DNA from: Prevotella sp.
GTDB lineage: Bacteria > Bacteroidota > Bacteroidia > Bacteroidales > Bacteroidaceae
Direction of reading: 5' to 3'
NCBI GenBank assembly: GCA_017557185.1
Contig: JAFZAP010000060.1
Location: 1 to 58,352, forward strand
DNA: 58,352 nt
In this document: piece after piece, positions 36,260 to 43,480 of the stretch
Layout of the letters: the number at the start of each line of letters is the position of its first letter
Numbering within the stretch: the first letter of the stretch is position 1
Notes under the pieces: generated by a model
Seen by the model: only the letters and a program-made list of their open reading frames with translations
Database searches by the model: none
Told to the model about the DNA's origin: nothing
Program-made: the position numbers and the translations under genes

Positions 36260-36290
36260 CAAAGATACAACATTTCCCGATACCACCAAA
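36260..36290 (-). promoter_or_regulatory. Promoter of ftsZ
   Basis: Minus strand: TTTG (36290 down to 36287), 19 bases, TATCTTTG (36267 down to 36260). Gives an mRNA leader of roughly 100 bases. Confidence 0.8.
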
Positions 36291-36374
36291 CCTCGCAAGG
36301 CTTGCGGAGAAAAACTTCTTTGCAGAGAGTTAGATGCTCAGAGGCCTCCTAAAGGAGTAAGTGATCTTGGTCGT

Positions 36375-36592
36375 CTCAGTTATCTCAAATCTCAATTAAA
36401 AAATAAGGCACTATCTACATCGACTCCTCCCTCTTATATCTATTATAACTAATTGATTATCAATAATATAGATATAATAATATATATAAGAAAGAAAAGT
36501 GGGGGTACCTTATAAAAATAACTGAGATTTGAGATTTGAGATTGCAGCAGTATCAGCAGCTAACTAATTACTTGAAAATCAACGAATTACGT
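36375..36592. repeat. Inverted-repeat unit A with heptamer arms
   Basis: Left arm (36375-36397) contains TCTCAAATCTCAA; the right arm (36517-36543) contains three GAGATTT-type heptamers, complementary to the left. Between them is an AT-rich core starting TATAACTAATTGATTATCAA (about 36443). Downstream is TTGAAAATCAACGAATTACG (36572-36591), also found after unit B. Confidence 0.8.
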
Positions 36593-36644
36593 TGTTTCGT
36601 GGTACATCTCAGTAGTTGTTTATACCTGTAAAAGGCACATTAAT

Positions 36645-36862
36645 AGTCACAAATCACAGTCACAGTTCGAAAAAAATGTCACATTTAACATCGAACCCTA
36701 CTTATAAAAGTTTATAACTAATTAATAATCAATTATTTATATATATAATAAGGAGATGTGGATGTGGGTTTTAAACTAACTGTGACTCTGTGACTGTGAC
36801 TGCAAAGGGTTTCAATAATTATTTAGAAACCCTTTAATTATTTGAAAATCAACGAATTACGT
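36645..36862. repeat. Inverted-repeat unit B with hexamer arms
   Basis: Left arm (36645-36667) is TCACAAATCACAGTCACAG; right arm (36774-36803) is built of CTGTGA-type hexamers complementary to it. Core TATAACTAATTAATAATCAA (about 36712) closely matches unit A, and TTGAAAATCAACGAATTACG recurs at 36842-36861, exactly 270 bases after the copy in unit A. Confidence 0.8.
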
Positions 36863-37155
36863 AATTTTGTTGTAAGACTCTAATCTTATCTATACCTACA
36901 AATAGCAATAATAAAGGTGGTTTTTTCCTTTATAAGGCCTCAAAAAACATGTGTGGGATGCTTGTTTCAATCCTTTTCCCTCTATTTGGCGCACAAATAT
37001 GCATTGCGGAAAACAGTATCCCGACCTCATTTTGCAGGTACTTTGCTCTAAAATGACCAGTCAAGTGTCAAAAAATGGAGGTCAAAAGGCCTTTTTGTCA
37101 CTACTTATTGGAATACTTTTGGAAACTATGTCGCATTAGACTCCTTATTATTTTA

Positions 37156-37330
37156 TCAAGAATTTGAGAATTAGAGAATTTTATATTCACTCTCTGAATT
37201 AATAAGAATTATTAGGACAGACACAAGGTCTGCTCTTACTACAGACAATTGGAAAATGCCTGCATTTTCATCTCAAATTCTTTATGAATTCCCACTCATG
37301 ATATAATTCTCAAATTCTCTAATTCTTGAT
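37156..37330. repeat. Inverted-repeat unit C with octamer arms
   Basis: Left arm 37156-37180 (GAATTTGA, GAATTAGA, GAATT) and right arm 37305-37330 (AATTCTCA, AATTCTCT, AATTCTTG) are reverse complements in 8-base steps. The 124-base interior has GGACAGACACAAGGTCTGCTC but differs from the A/B core. Confidence 0.75.
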
Positions 37331-37398
37331 AATCATATACTCTAGTAGGAGACAAAAAGCATATAGTTGCCCAATTCTTTGTGATTTCCATAGTGTAC

Positions 37399-37543
37399 AG
37401 AGGCATGCTCCGTAGTGTACAGAGGCATGCTCCGTAGTGTATAGAGGCATGCTCCGTAGTGTATAGAGACGTGCTCCATTATGTATAGAGACGTGCTCCA
37501 TTATGTACAGAGACGTGCTCCATTATGTACAGAGACGTGCTCT
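37399..37543. repeat. 22-base palindromic repeat array, 7 copies
   Basis: Seven units with an exact 22-base period beginning at 37399, 37421, 37443, 37465, 37487, 37509 and 37531. The 13-base core is AGAGGCATGCTCC in the first three and AGAGACGTGCTCC/T in the rest; linkers are TGTA-containing 9-mers. It lies just beyond the stop codon of the leucine-rich repeat gene. Confidence 0.92.
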
Positions 37544-37563
37544 GTAAGGTTTTGTAAGATGCT

Positions 37564-39318
37564 TTACTTTGCCAATCTCCTGCCATCGGTGAGCACGATT
37601 CCCGATTCGGTTTCTATACCGATAACTCCATTAATAATCCTCTTTACGGGGGTGGTGCTGTGCTTAGAATCAGAACTTAACTCTTGAATGTTGATTCCTG
37701 TGGGCTCTTCAACAATAGTGCTAAAATCCGACCAGTACTGCGCGGTGCGGTAACTATTGGCCGAACCTGCAGGTACGTGCAATATTACGTAAAGCAAAGG
37801 GCTTTGGCTGATAAAGAATGGATCTTGTTGCAGTTCAATAGGTATTTCTCTTTTCGTGAAGACATCCTTTAATTTGTAATCGTAACAGAAAACGCCTAAA
37901 CCTAAGTTTTCCAAACTTGCAGGTAAAGAGATGGATTCCAACGCTTCTAATTGTGAAAAAGCGAAGTCACCGATGGAGACGAGTCCTTCCTGTAGTTCTA
38001 TATTCTTTAGTCGCTTACAAAAGGAAAAAGCTGAATGTCCAATGCTTCTCACGGTCTTAGGTATTTGAATGCTTTCAAGCATGCTATTCTGATAGAAGGC
38101 ATAAGTGCCGATGCTTTTTATGTTTTCGGGCAAGTGCACATCTTTGAGATTGAAACAACCAGTGAAAGCTCCATCAGGAATTTGGGTAATAGCTGACGGT
38201 AATGATACAGACGATAAGGAGTTGCATCCGTAGAAAGCTTCAACTCCCAATGAACAGATATTAGTAAGGTCTGGCAACTGGGGAAGCGATGAACATCCAT
38301 GAAACGCATAGTTGCCTATCCGGTATACTGATGCAGGAAAGGAAACTTCCTTCAAGCTCGTGCAGTTGTAGAATGCATCGCTGGGAATGCTGTCAAGAGG
38401 ATTATGCAATATGGCCTTTTCAAGCCAGGATGCATTGGTAAACATTTGTGTGCCAAAGCTTTTTACCGATGTTGGTACAACTATTTCTCTGAGTCTTGTC
38501 TGGCCAAATGCTTGTTTCCCGATGGTTTCTATGGAAGTGGGTATATTTACTTTCTGCAACTGACTGCCATCGAATGCATAGTCGGAAATGGTCTTCACAG
38601 AATTTGGAATCTTCACCTCATTAAGAAATGTAAATATGAAGGCACCTTCGCCAATTACCTCTATCCCTTCAGGAATAGTATATACCTTTACATTTGACTC
38701 AAAGTCTGGGTAATGAAAGAAGTATTTATCGTTGTATAGCGGCGTCGTCAGTTTGGAACAGCGGAAGAATGCCTCATAACCTACGTATTCCAACGACTGA
38801 GGTATGTTGATGGTGGATAGCTTATCGCATCCTTCAAATGCATTCCAGCCTATTGCTATCAAATTGTCGTTAAGTTCTACCTTCTGCAAATGATAGCAAT
38901 AACAGAAGGAAGCAGATTCGAGATACAACATCGTCTGGGGTAGATAAACTTCGGTCAATCCATCGCAATCGTAGAAAGCCATGATGCCCACGCCGACAAC
39001 GGGCAACTGGCGCTCAGTTACAAATGCAGGAATCCGAATGACACCGGTGTATTTCTCTGGTGCTGCTACCAGTTCACAGTAATCTTGTTCAATATATCGA
39101 TAATATAGCGTGTCTCCATCTGCATTTTCCTCACAGAAATCATATTCATTGGCATCGGTTTGCGTTTTGTCGTATTGATCTGAAAGTATAGCGGTGCAAG
39201 TGACGTTTGTCTTACTATGTGTTATTTCACACAGTTTTTTCCCAATAGAGTTCATAACTTGTGCCTGTCCTGCCAAGGAAAAGAGAGCGAGAAACAGGGT
39301 GATAACGGTTTTGCTCAT
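37564..39318 (-). CDS. BspA-like leucine-rich repeat protein, exported
   Basis: 584 residues from the ATG at 39318, which opens a signal peptide MSKTVITLFLALFSLAGQAQ. From about residue 110 to 520 it consists of LRR_5 (BspA/TpLRR) repeats of about 23 residues, with phrases such as IPNSVKTISDYAFDGS, FPASVYRIGNYAFHGCSSL and IPKTVRSIGHSAFSFC. Such proteins sit on the cell surface and bind host proteins or other bacteria. The C-terminal 45 residues, ending IVLTDGRRLAK, look like a worn form of the C-terminal region of Prevotella surface proteins; a type 9 secretion signal is not convincing. Promoter box at 39341-39348. Confidence 0.88.
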   Translation of the reverse strand: MSKTVITLFLALFSLAGQAQVMNSIGKKLCEITHSKTNVTCTAILSDQYDKTQTDANEYDFCEENADGDTLYYRYIEQDYCELVAAPEKYTGVIRIPAFVTERQLPVVGVGIMAFYDCDGLTEVYLPQTMLYLESASFCYCYHLQKVELNDNLIAIGWNAFEGCDKLSTINIPQSLEYVGYEAFFRCSKLTTPLYNDKYFFHYPDFESNVKVYTIPEGIEVIGEGAFIFTFLNEVKIPNSVKTISDYAFDGSQLQKVNIPTSIETIGKQAFGQTRLREIVVPTSVKSFGTQMFTNASWLEKAILHNPLDSIPSDAFYNCTSLKEVSFPASVYRIGNYAFHGCSSLPQLPDLTNICSLGVEAFYGCNSLSSVSLPSAITQIPDGAFTGCFNLKDVHLPENIKSIGTYAFYQNSMLESIQIPKTVRSIGHSAFSFCKRLKNIELQEGLVSIGDFAFSQLEALESISLPASLENLGLGVFCYDYKLKDVFTKREIPIELQQDPFFISQSPLLYVILHVPAGSANSYRTAQYWSDFSTIVEEPTGINIQELSSDSKHSTTPVKRIINGVIGIETESGIVLTDGRRLAK

Positions 39319-39340
39319 AGCGTATAGTAAATTACTGCAG

Positions 39341-39348
39341 CAAAGATA
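39341..39348 (-). promoter_or_regulatory. Promoter -7 box of the leucine-rich repeat gene
   Basis: TATCTTTG on the minus strand (39348 down to 39341), 22 bases before the start codon. It is divergent from the DUF4492 promoter at 39401-39431. Confidence 0.6.
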
Positions 39349-39400
39349 GTCATTTTTTCGTAAAAACATATAGCTAGATGAAAAATAACGTCTCATTTTT

Positions 39401-39431
39401 TTTGTAGTTAACACAATTTGCACTATCTTTG
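39401..39431 (+). promoter_or_regulatory. Promoter of DUF4492-cydA-cydB
   Basis: TTTG at 39401-39404, 19 bases, TATCTTTG at 39424-39431, 32 bases before the DUF4492 ATG. Confidence 0.8.
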
Positions 39432-39463
39432 CAAAAATGTTTAGCTAATCTATCGCTATAACC

Positions 39464-39682
39464 ATGAAGAAGGACGGATTTTTGTATCGCGTGTGGGACC
39501 TGTACTACGACGGGTTCCGGCACATGACGCTTGGCAAGACGTTGTGGGCGATCATCCTCATCAAACTCTTCATCATCTTCGTCGTCCTGAAAATATTCTT
39601 CTTCCCGAACTTCCTGAAGACGCATGCGCCTGAAGGGGAGGAGGCGGAGTATGTGGCAACAGAACTTACAAAGGACATATAA
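39464..39682 (+). CDS. DUF4492 small membrane protein
   Basis: 72 residues with one membrane segment (about 25-48, LWAIILIKLFIIFVVLKIFFFP) flanked by an N-terminal amphipathic stretch FLYRVWDLYYDGFRHM. DUF4492 proteins are typically encoded immediately before cydA in Bacteroidetes and Campylobacterota, which suggests a small accessory subunit or assembly factor of cytochrome bd, comparable in size and place to CydX. That role is inferred. Confidence 0.85.
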   Translation: MKKDGFLYRVWDLYYDGFRHMTLGKTLWAIILIKLFIIFVVLKIFFFPNFLKTHAPEGEEAEYVATELTKDI

Positions 39683-39693
39683 GATTGATGTTA

Positions 39694-39768
39694 TTAGACA
39701 TACGTGACAGACGAACAGAAGATAAGAAACTTGAAACTTGAAACTCGAAACTTATAAACTTATAAATT
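39694..39768. repeat. TTAGACATACGT motif and heptamer tract before cydA
   Basis: TTAGACATACGT at 39694-39705, then GAAACTT-type heptamers at 39726, 39733, 39740 and 39747, then ATAAACTT and ATAAATT ending exactly at the cydA ATG (39769). The same 12-base motif precedes the tract at 45711-45750. Confidence 0.75.
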
Positions 39769-41367
39769 ATGCAGAATTTGTTATTAGACATTACAACGGG
39801 TACGATTGACTGGTCGCGTGCGCAATTCGCGCTGACTGCCATCTATCATTGGCTATTCGTACCGCTGACATTGGGTCTGGCTGTCATCATGGGCATCATG
39901 GAGACGTGCTACTACCGCACGAAGAAGCGCTTCTGGCGCGATACGGCGAAGTTCTGGCAGAAGCTGTTCGGCATCAACTTCGCGATGGGTGTGGCCACGG
40001 GCCTGATCTTGGAGTTTGAGTTCGGCACAAACTGGTCGAACTATTCGTGGTTTGTTGGCGACATCTTCGGAGCTCCGCTAGCCATCGAGGGCATCGTGGC
40101 TTTCTTCATGGAGTCGACGTTCGTGGCCGTGATGTACTTCGGTTGGAACAAGGTTTCGAAAGGCTTCCACCTCGCATCGACCTGGCTTACGGGCCTTGGT
40201 GCAACCATCTCGGCATGGTGGATTCTCGTTGCCAACGCATGGATGCAGAATCCTGTGGGCTGTGAGTTCAACGCCGACACGATGAGAAACGAAATGGTGT
40301 CGTTCATGCAGGTGGCGTTCTCGCCGTTTGCCGTGGGTAAGTTCTGCCACACGGTGACTTCGGCGTGGATTATCGGCGGTGTGTTCACGGTTGCTGTCTG
40401 CGCCTGGTATCTGCTGAAGAAGCGCGAGGTGAAGATGGCCGTCGAGAGCATGAAGATCGGTGCTATCGTGGGCTTGGTGGCTGCCCTGCTGGCTGGCATG
40501 ACGGGTCACATCTCTGGCGAGCAAGTGGCAAAGAGTCAGCCCATGAAGCTGGCGGCTATGGAGGCTCTCTACAACGGCGGTATCGACCAGAGCCTGACGG
40601 CTGTAGCTTGGGTGAATCCCTTCAAGCAGGCCGACTATGCCAACGAGCAGGAGCCGCCGCTGCGCATCGCTATGCCTTACGCCCTCTCATTCATGGCTAC
40701 GCGCGACATCCACGGCTATGTGCCTGGTGTAAACGACTTGCTGAATGGCTATACTACACCTGATGGCAAGACGGAGCCTTCGGTCGATGAGAAGATCAAG
40801 CGAGGACGGGCTGCCATCTATGCGCTGATGTCGTATCGCAACGCGAAGAAGACGGGCTCGGAGGCCACAGCACAGCAGCACTTAAAGGTGCTGAAGGAGA
40901 ACATGCCATACTTCGGCTATGGCTACGTGAAAGACAAGTCACAAGTGGTGCCGAGCATCCCCATATGCTTCTGGTCGTTCCGCATCATGGTGGGCATGGG
41001 GTGCCTGTTCATCCTGTTCTTCGCCCTGGTGCTGGCCATTCTCTATCAGGACAAGCTGAAGGGCATCGGACGCCTGTGGAAGAACATGCCTATTCGTGAA
41101 CATAAATACCTGCTGTGGGTGGCCATCGCCCTGGTGCCGCTGGGCTACATCGCCTCGGAGGCAGGCTGGATTGTGGCCGAGATGGGCCGTCAGCCTTGGA
41201 CTATTCAGGACATGCTGCCCACGTGGGCTGCCGTCTCCGATGTCAATAGCAGCTCGGTAGCTCTGACGTTCTTCATCTTCCTCGCCCTCTTCACGACGAT
41301 GCTGGCCGTAGAGATCAGCATCATGCTGAAGCAGATCAAGAAGGGACCGGGAATTGAAAATGGATAA
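39769..41367 (+). CDS. cydA: Cytochrome bd quinol oxidase subunit I
   Basis: 532-residue inner-membrane subunit that oxidises quinol and holds hemes b558, b595 and d, allowing high-affinity oxygen use in a mostly anaerobic lifestyle. The early AIYHWLFVPLTLGLAV carries the conserved heme His (H27 here). The long periplasmic Q-loop region lies at about 250-400, and W/GRQPW near the end (EMGRQPWTIQDMLPT) is diagnostic. About nine membrane segments. Confidence 0.96.
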   Translation: MQNLLLDITTGTIDWSRAQFALTAIYHWLFVPLTLGLAVIMGIMETCYYRTKKRFWRDTAKFWQKLFGINFAMGVATGLILEFEFGTNWSNYSWFVGDIFGAPLAIEGIVAFFMESTFVAVMYFGWNKVSKGFHLASTWLTGLGATISAWWILVANAWMQNPVGCEFNADTMRNEMVSFMQVAFSPFAVGKFCHTVTSAWIIGGVFTVAVCAWYLLKKREVKMAVESMKIGAIVGLVAALLAGMTGHISGEQVAKSQPMKLAAMEALYNGGIDQSLTAVAWVNPFKQADYANEQEPPLRIAMPYALSFMATRDIHGYVPGVNDLLNGYTTPDGKTEPSVDEKIKRGRAAIYALMSYRNAKKTGSEATAQQHLKVLKENMPYFGYGYVKDKSQVVPSIPICFWSFRIMVGMGCLFILFFALVLAILYQDKLKGIGRLWKNMPIREHKYLLWVAIALVPLGYIASEAGWIVAEMGRQPWTIQDMLPTWAAVSDVNSSSVALTFFIFLALFTTMLAVEISIMLKQIKKGPGIENG

Positions 41368-41411
41368 TGGGAAATGGAAATAGGAAAATGTTTAATGGAT
41401 AATTGAGAAGT
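41356..41411. repeat. Heptamer tract between cydA and cydB
   Basis: Eight consecutive 7-base blocks, consensus GAAAATG: GAAAATG, GATAATG, GGAAATG, GAAATAG, GAAAATG, TTTAATG, GATAATT, GAGAAGT. The tract begins within the last cydA codons and ends 3 bases before the cydB ATG. Confidence 0.75.
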
Positions 41412-41414
41412 ATT

Positions 41415-42557
41415 ATGACATACGCATTCTTACAACATTACTGGTGGTTCCTGGTATCGCTGCTGGGAGCCCTGCTGGTGTTCCTGATGTTTGTGCAGGG
41501 CGCCAACTCCATGATCTTCAGCCTGGGCCGTACGGCAGAGGAGCGGCGACTCATCGTGAACTCGACGGGTCGCAAGTGGGAACTGACGTTCACCACGCTC
41601 GTCACCTTCGGCGGTGCGTTCTTCGCTTCGTTCCCGCTGTTCTATTCCACGAGTTTCGGCGGTGCCTACTGGCTGTGGATGATCATCCTGTTCTCGTTCG
41701 TGCTGCAGGCGGTGAGCTATGAGTTCCAGAACAAGTTGGGCAACCTGCTTGGCACGAAGACGTTCCAGACGTTCCTCGTCATCAACGGAATATTAGGACC
41801 GGTGCTGCTGGGCGGTGCTGTGGCAACATTCTTCACAGGTTCGAACTTCATCATCGAGAAGGGCAACATCGTCGACATGGCGAGCCCCGTCATCAGCCGC
41901 TGGGCGAATGCCTCGAACGGACTCGACGCGCTCCTCGACCCGTGGAATGTGGTGTTTGGCTTGGCCGTGTTCTTCCTGGCTCGCGTGCTCGGAACGCTGT
42001 ATATCATCAATAATGTGCGCGACGAGGTCATCGAGAGCCGTGCCTCCGTGCAGCTTGTGGGCAACGCTGCGCTGTTCCTCGTGCTGTTCCTGACATTCTT
42101 CATCCACGTGCTGCTGGGCTATGGCTATGCCTACGACCCTGCAACGGGCGTGGCCGGCATCGTTGATGGTAAATACCTGCAGAACCTGCTCGACATGTGG
42201 TATGTGACGCTGGTGCTCGTCATCGGCGTGGTGCTGTTGCTCTATGGTATCATTCGAACGGTGGTGTCGAAGACCTGGCGCGGAGGCATCTGGCCTGCCG
42301 GCATCGGCGTGGTGCTGGCGGTGTTGGCGCTGCTGCTCTGTGCCGGTTGGAACAACACGTGCTACTATCCTTCGAACGAGGACCTGCAGTCGTCGCTGAA
42401 CATCATGAACTCGTGCTCCTCGGAGTTCACACTCCGCACGATGGCTTGGGTGAGCCTGCTCATCCCGTTTGTGCTGGCCTACATCGCCTATGCCTGGCGT
42501 GCTATCGATAAGAAGCCGCTCGACAAGGAGGAGATCAAGCACGGGGAAGCGTATTAA
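41415..42557 (+). CDS. cydB: Cytochrome bd quinol oxidase subunit II
   Basis: 380 residues from the ATG at 41415 (an in-frame TTG at 41403 lies inside the heptamer tract and is less likely). Partner of CydA in the inner membrane; about eight or nine membrane segments. The N-terminal FLQHYWWFLVSLLGALLVFLMFVQGAN-type region and the NNTCYYPS loop near residue 315 are typical. The C-terminus is polar. Confidence 0.95.
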   Translation: MTYAFLQHYWWFLVSLLGALLVFLMFVQGANSMIFSLGRTAEERRLIVNSTGRKWELTFTTLVTFGGAFFASFPLFYSTSFGGAYWLWMIILFSFVLQAVSYEFQNKLGNLLGTKTFQTFLVINGILGPVLLGGAVATFFTGSNFIIEKGNIVDMASPVISRWANASNGLDALLDPWNVVFGLAVFFLARVLGTLYIINNVRDEVIESRASVQLVGNAALFLVLFLTFFIHVLLGYGYAYDPATGVAGIVDGKYLQNLLDMWYVTLVLVIGVVLLLYGIIRTVVSKTWRGGIWPAGIGVVLAVLALLLCAGWNNTCYYPSNEDLQSSLNIMNSCSSEFTLRTMAWVSLLIPFVLAYIAYAWRAIDKKPLDKEEIKHGEAY

Positions 42558-42558
42558 G

Positions 42559-42660
42559 GGCCTGCGGCCGTTTAATGCGCTTCGCGCGGTTCAAAAGGTT
42601 CAAAGGCCTTCGGCCGTTCAAAAGGTTTAATGCGCCTGCGGCGCGGTTCAAAAGTTTAAG
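42559..42660 (+). repeat. GC-rich mini-hairpin repeat upstream of the cyclophilin gene
   Basis: Four hairpins in a row: GGCCTGCGGCC (42559), GCGCTTCGCGC (42577), GGCCTTCGGCC (42605) and GCGCCTGCGGCGC (42632), joined by linkers of the form GTTCAAAAGGTTCAAA or GTTCAAAAGGTTTAAT. The last linker ends 12 bases before the ATG at 42672. Same family as 36186-36242. Confidence 0.88.
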
Positions 42661-42671
42661 AGTAAACGGAA

Positions 42672-43361
42672 ATGAAACGAATAGTATTATTCATAGGAAT
42701 GATGGTGTGGTGTCTGGGTGGCTTCGCCCAGACCGACGCCGACACCTTGCGACATGAGGTGCTGCTCGAGACGTCGATGGGCGACATCCGCGTGGTGCTC
42801 TACAACGAGACACCGCAGCATCGCGACAACTTCCTCAAGCTGGTCGACGAGGGCTTCTACGACGGAAACCTCTGGCACCGCGTCATCTTCAACTTCATGA
42901 TTCAGACGGGCGACTCCACCACGCGCCACGCCAAGCCTGGCGAGAGTGTAGGTCTGCATTCGCCTGACTATACGGTTCCTGCCGAGATTGTCTATCCGCA
43001 ATACTTCCACAAGCGTGGTGCGCTCGCTGCTGCCCGCGAGGGCGACCAAGAGAATCCTGAGCGTGCCTCGTCGGCGAGCCAGTTCTACATCGTCTATGGC
43101 ACCACCTACAGCTCTATGTCACTTGATAAGTTTCAGGAGCGCATCGACCAGGCTACCGATGGCAAGTACAAGATGACGGAAGAGATTCGCGACCACTACC
43201 GTAAGTATGGCGGCACGCCACATCTCGACGGCCAGTACACCGTGTTTGGCGAGGTCGTAGAGGGCATGGACGTGGTAAAGAAGATTCAGATGGTGCGGAC
43301 CGACGACTACGCCCGTCCCATCGACGATGTGAAGATCATCAAGGCTACAAAGGTGAAGTAG
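42672..43361 (+). CDS. Exported cyclophilin-type peptidyl-prolyl isomerase
   Basis: 229 residues with signal peptide MKRIVLFIGMMVWCLGGFAQ. Cyclophilin fold: DIRVVLYNETPQHRDNFLKL, FYDGNLWHRVIFNFMIQTGD (catalytic Arg in HRV; FMIQ motif), a loop insertion, SSASQFYIVYG and YTVFGEVVEGMDVVKKI. It would help proline-limited folding in the periplasm. Lies after cydB with the hairpin repeat between them and no separate promoter seen. Confidence 0.9.
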   Translation: MKRIVLFIGMMVWCLGGFAQTDADTLRHEVLLETSMGDIRVVLYNETPQHRDNFLKLVDEGFYDGNLWHRVIFNFMIQTGDSTTRHAKPGESVGLHSPDYTVPAEIVYPQYFHKRGALAAAREGDQENPERASSASQFYIVYGTTYSSMSLDKFQERIDQATDGKYKMTEEIRDHYRKYGGTPHLDGQYTVFGEVVEGMDVVKKIQMVRTDDYARPIDDVKIIKATKVK

Positions 43362-43362
43362 T

Positions 43363-43480
43363 GAATAGTGATGAGTGAGTAGTGAATAGTTTATGATTTG
43401 CCATGTTTGTAGCGCTCATAAAACGAAACGCTGCCAGAAAGAGTAATCATAAACTATTCACTCTCAACTATCAACTAAAA
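43363..43480. repeat. Inverted heptamer tracts around a TTATGATT/AATCATAA core, convergent gap
   Basis: Left: four heptamers GAATAGT, GATGAGT, GAGTAGT, GAATAGT (43363-43390). Core: TTATGATT (43391-43398) to AATCATAA (43445-43452). Right: heptamers ACTATTC, ACTCTCA, ACTATCA, ACTAAAA (43453-43480, the last containing the SGNH stop). The 18 bases 43381-43398 and 43445-43462 are perfect reverse complements, so it may also act as a bidirectional terminator. Confidence 0.85.

Larger units (their letters stand above)
36299..37563. other. Gene-free AT-rich repeat island
   Basis: About 1.26 kb with no credible gene on either strand. It contains two related inverted-repeat units about 270 bases apart (36375-36592 and 36645-36862), a third inverted-repeat unit (37156-37330), a near-palindrome GTCAAAAGGCCTTTTTGTC at 37081-37099 that could be a terminator, and a 22-base palindrome array (37399-37543). 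The stretch 36870-37150 otherwise shows only short unconvincing open frames. It separates ftsZ from the leucine-rich repeat gene. Confidence 0.75.

Noticed and set aside
36152-36298. N-terminal extension of FtsZ by 49 residues
   Set aside because: The extension would be encoded by the promoter and hairpin-repeat leader and is not FtsZ-like; the ATG at 36151 fits the family.
36951-37139. Possible 62-residue protein in the repeat island
   Set aside because: No start signal, no family resemblance, biased composition and a near-palindrome inside it.
37399-37543. Regular 22-base repeats considered as a CRISPR array
   Set aside because: The linkers between palindromes are only 9 bases and nearly identical, so there are no unique spacers, and no cas gene is present.
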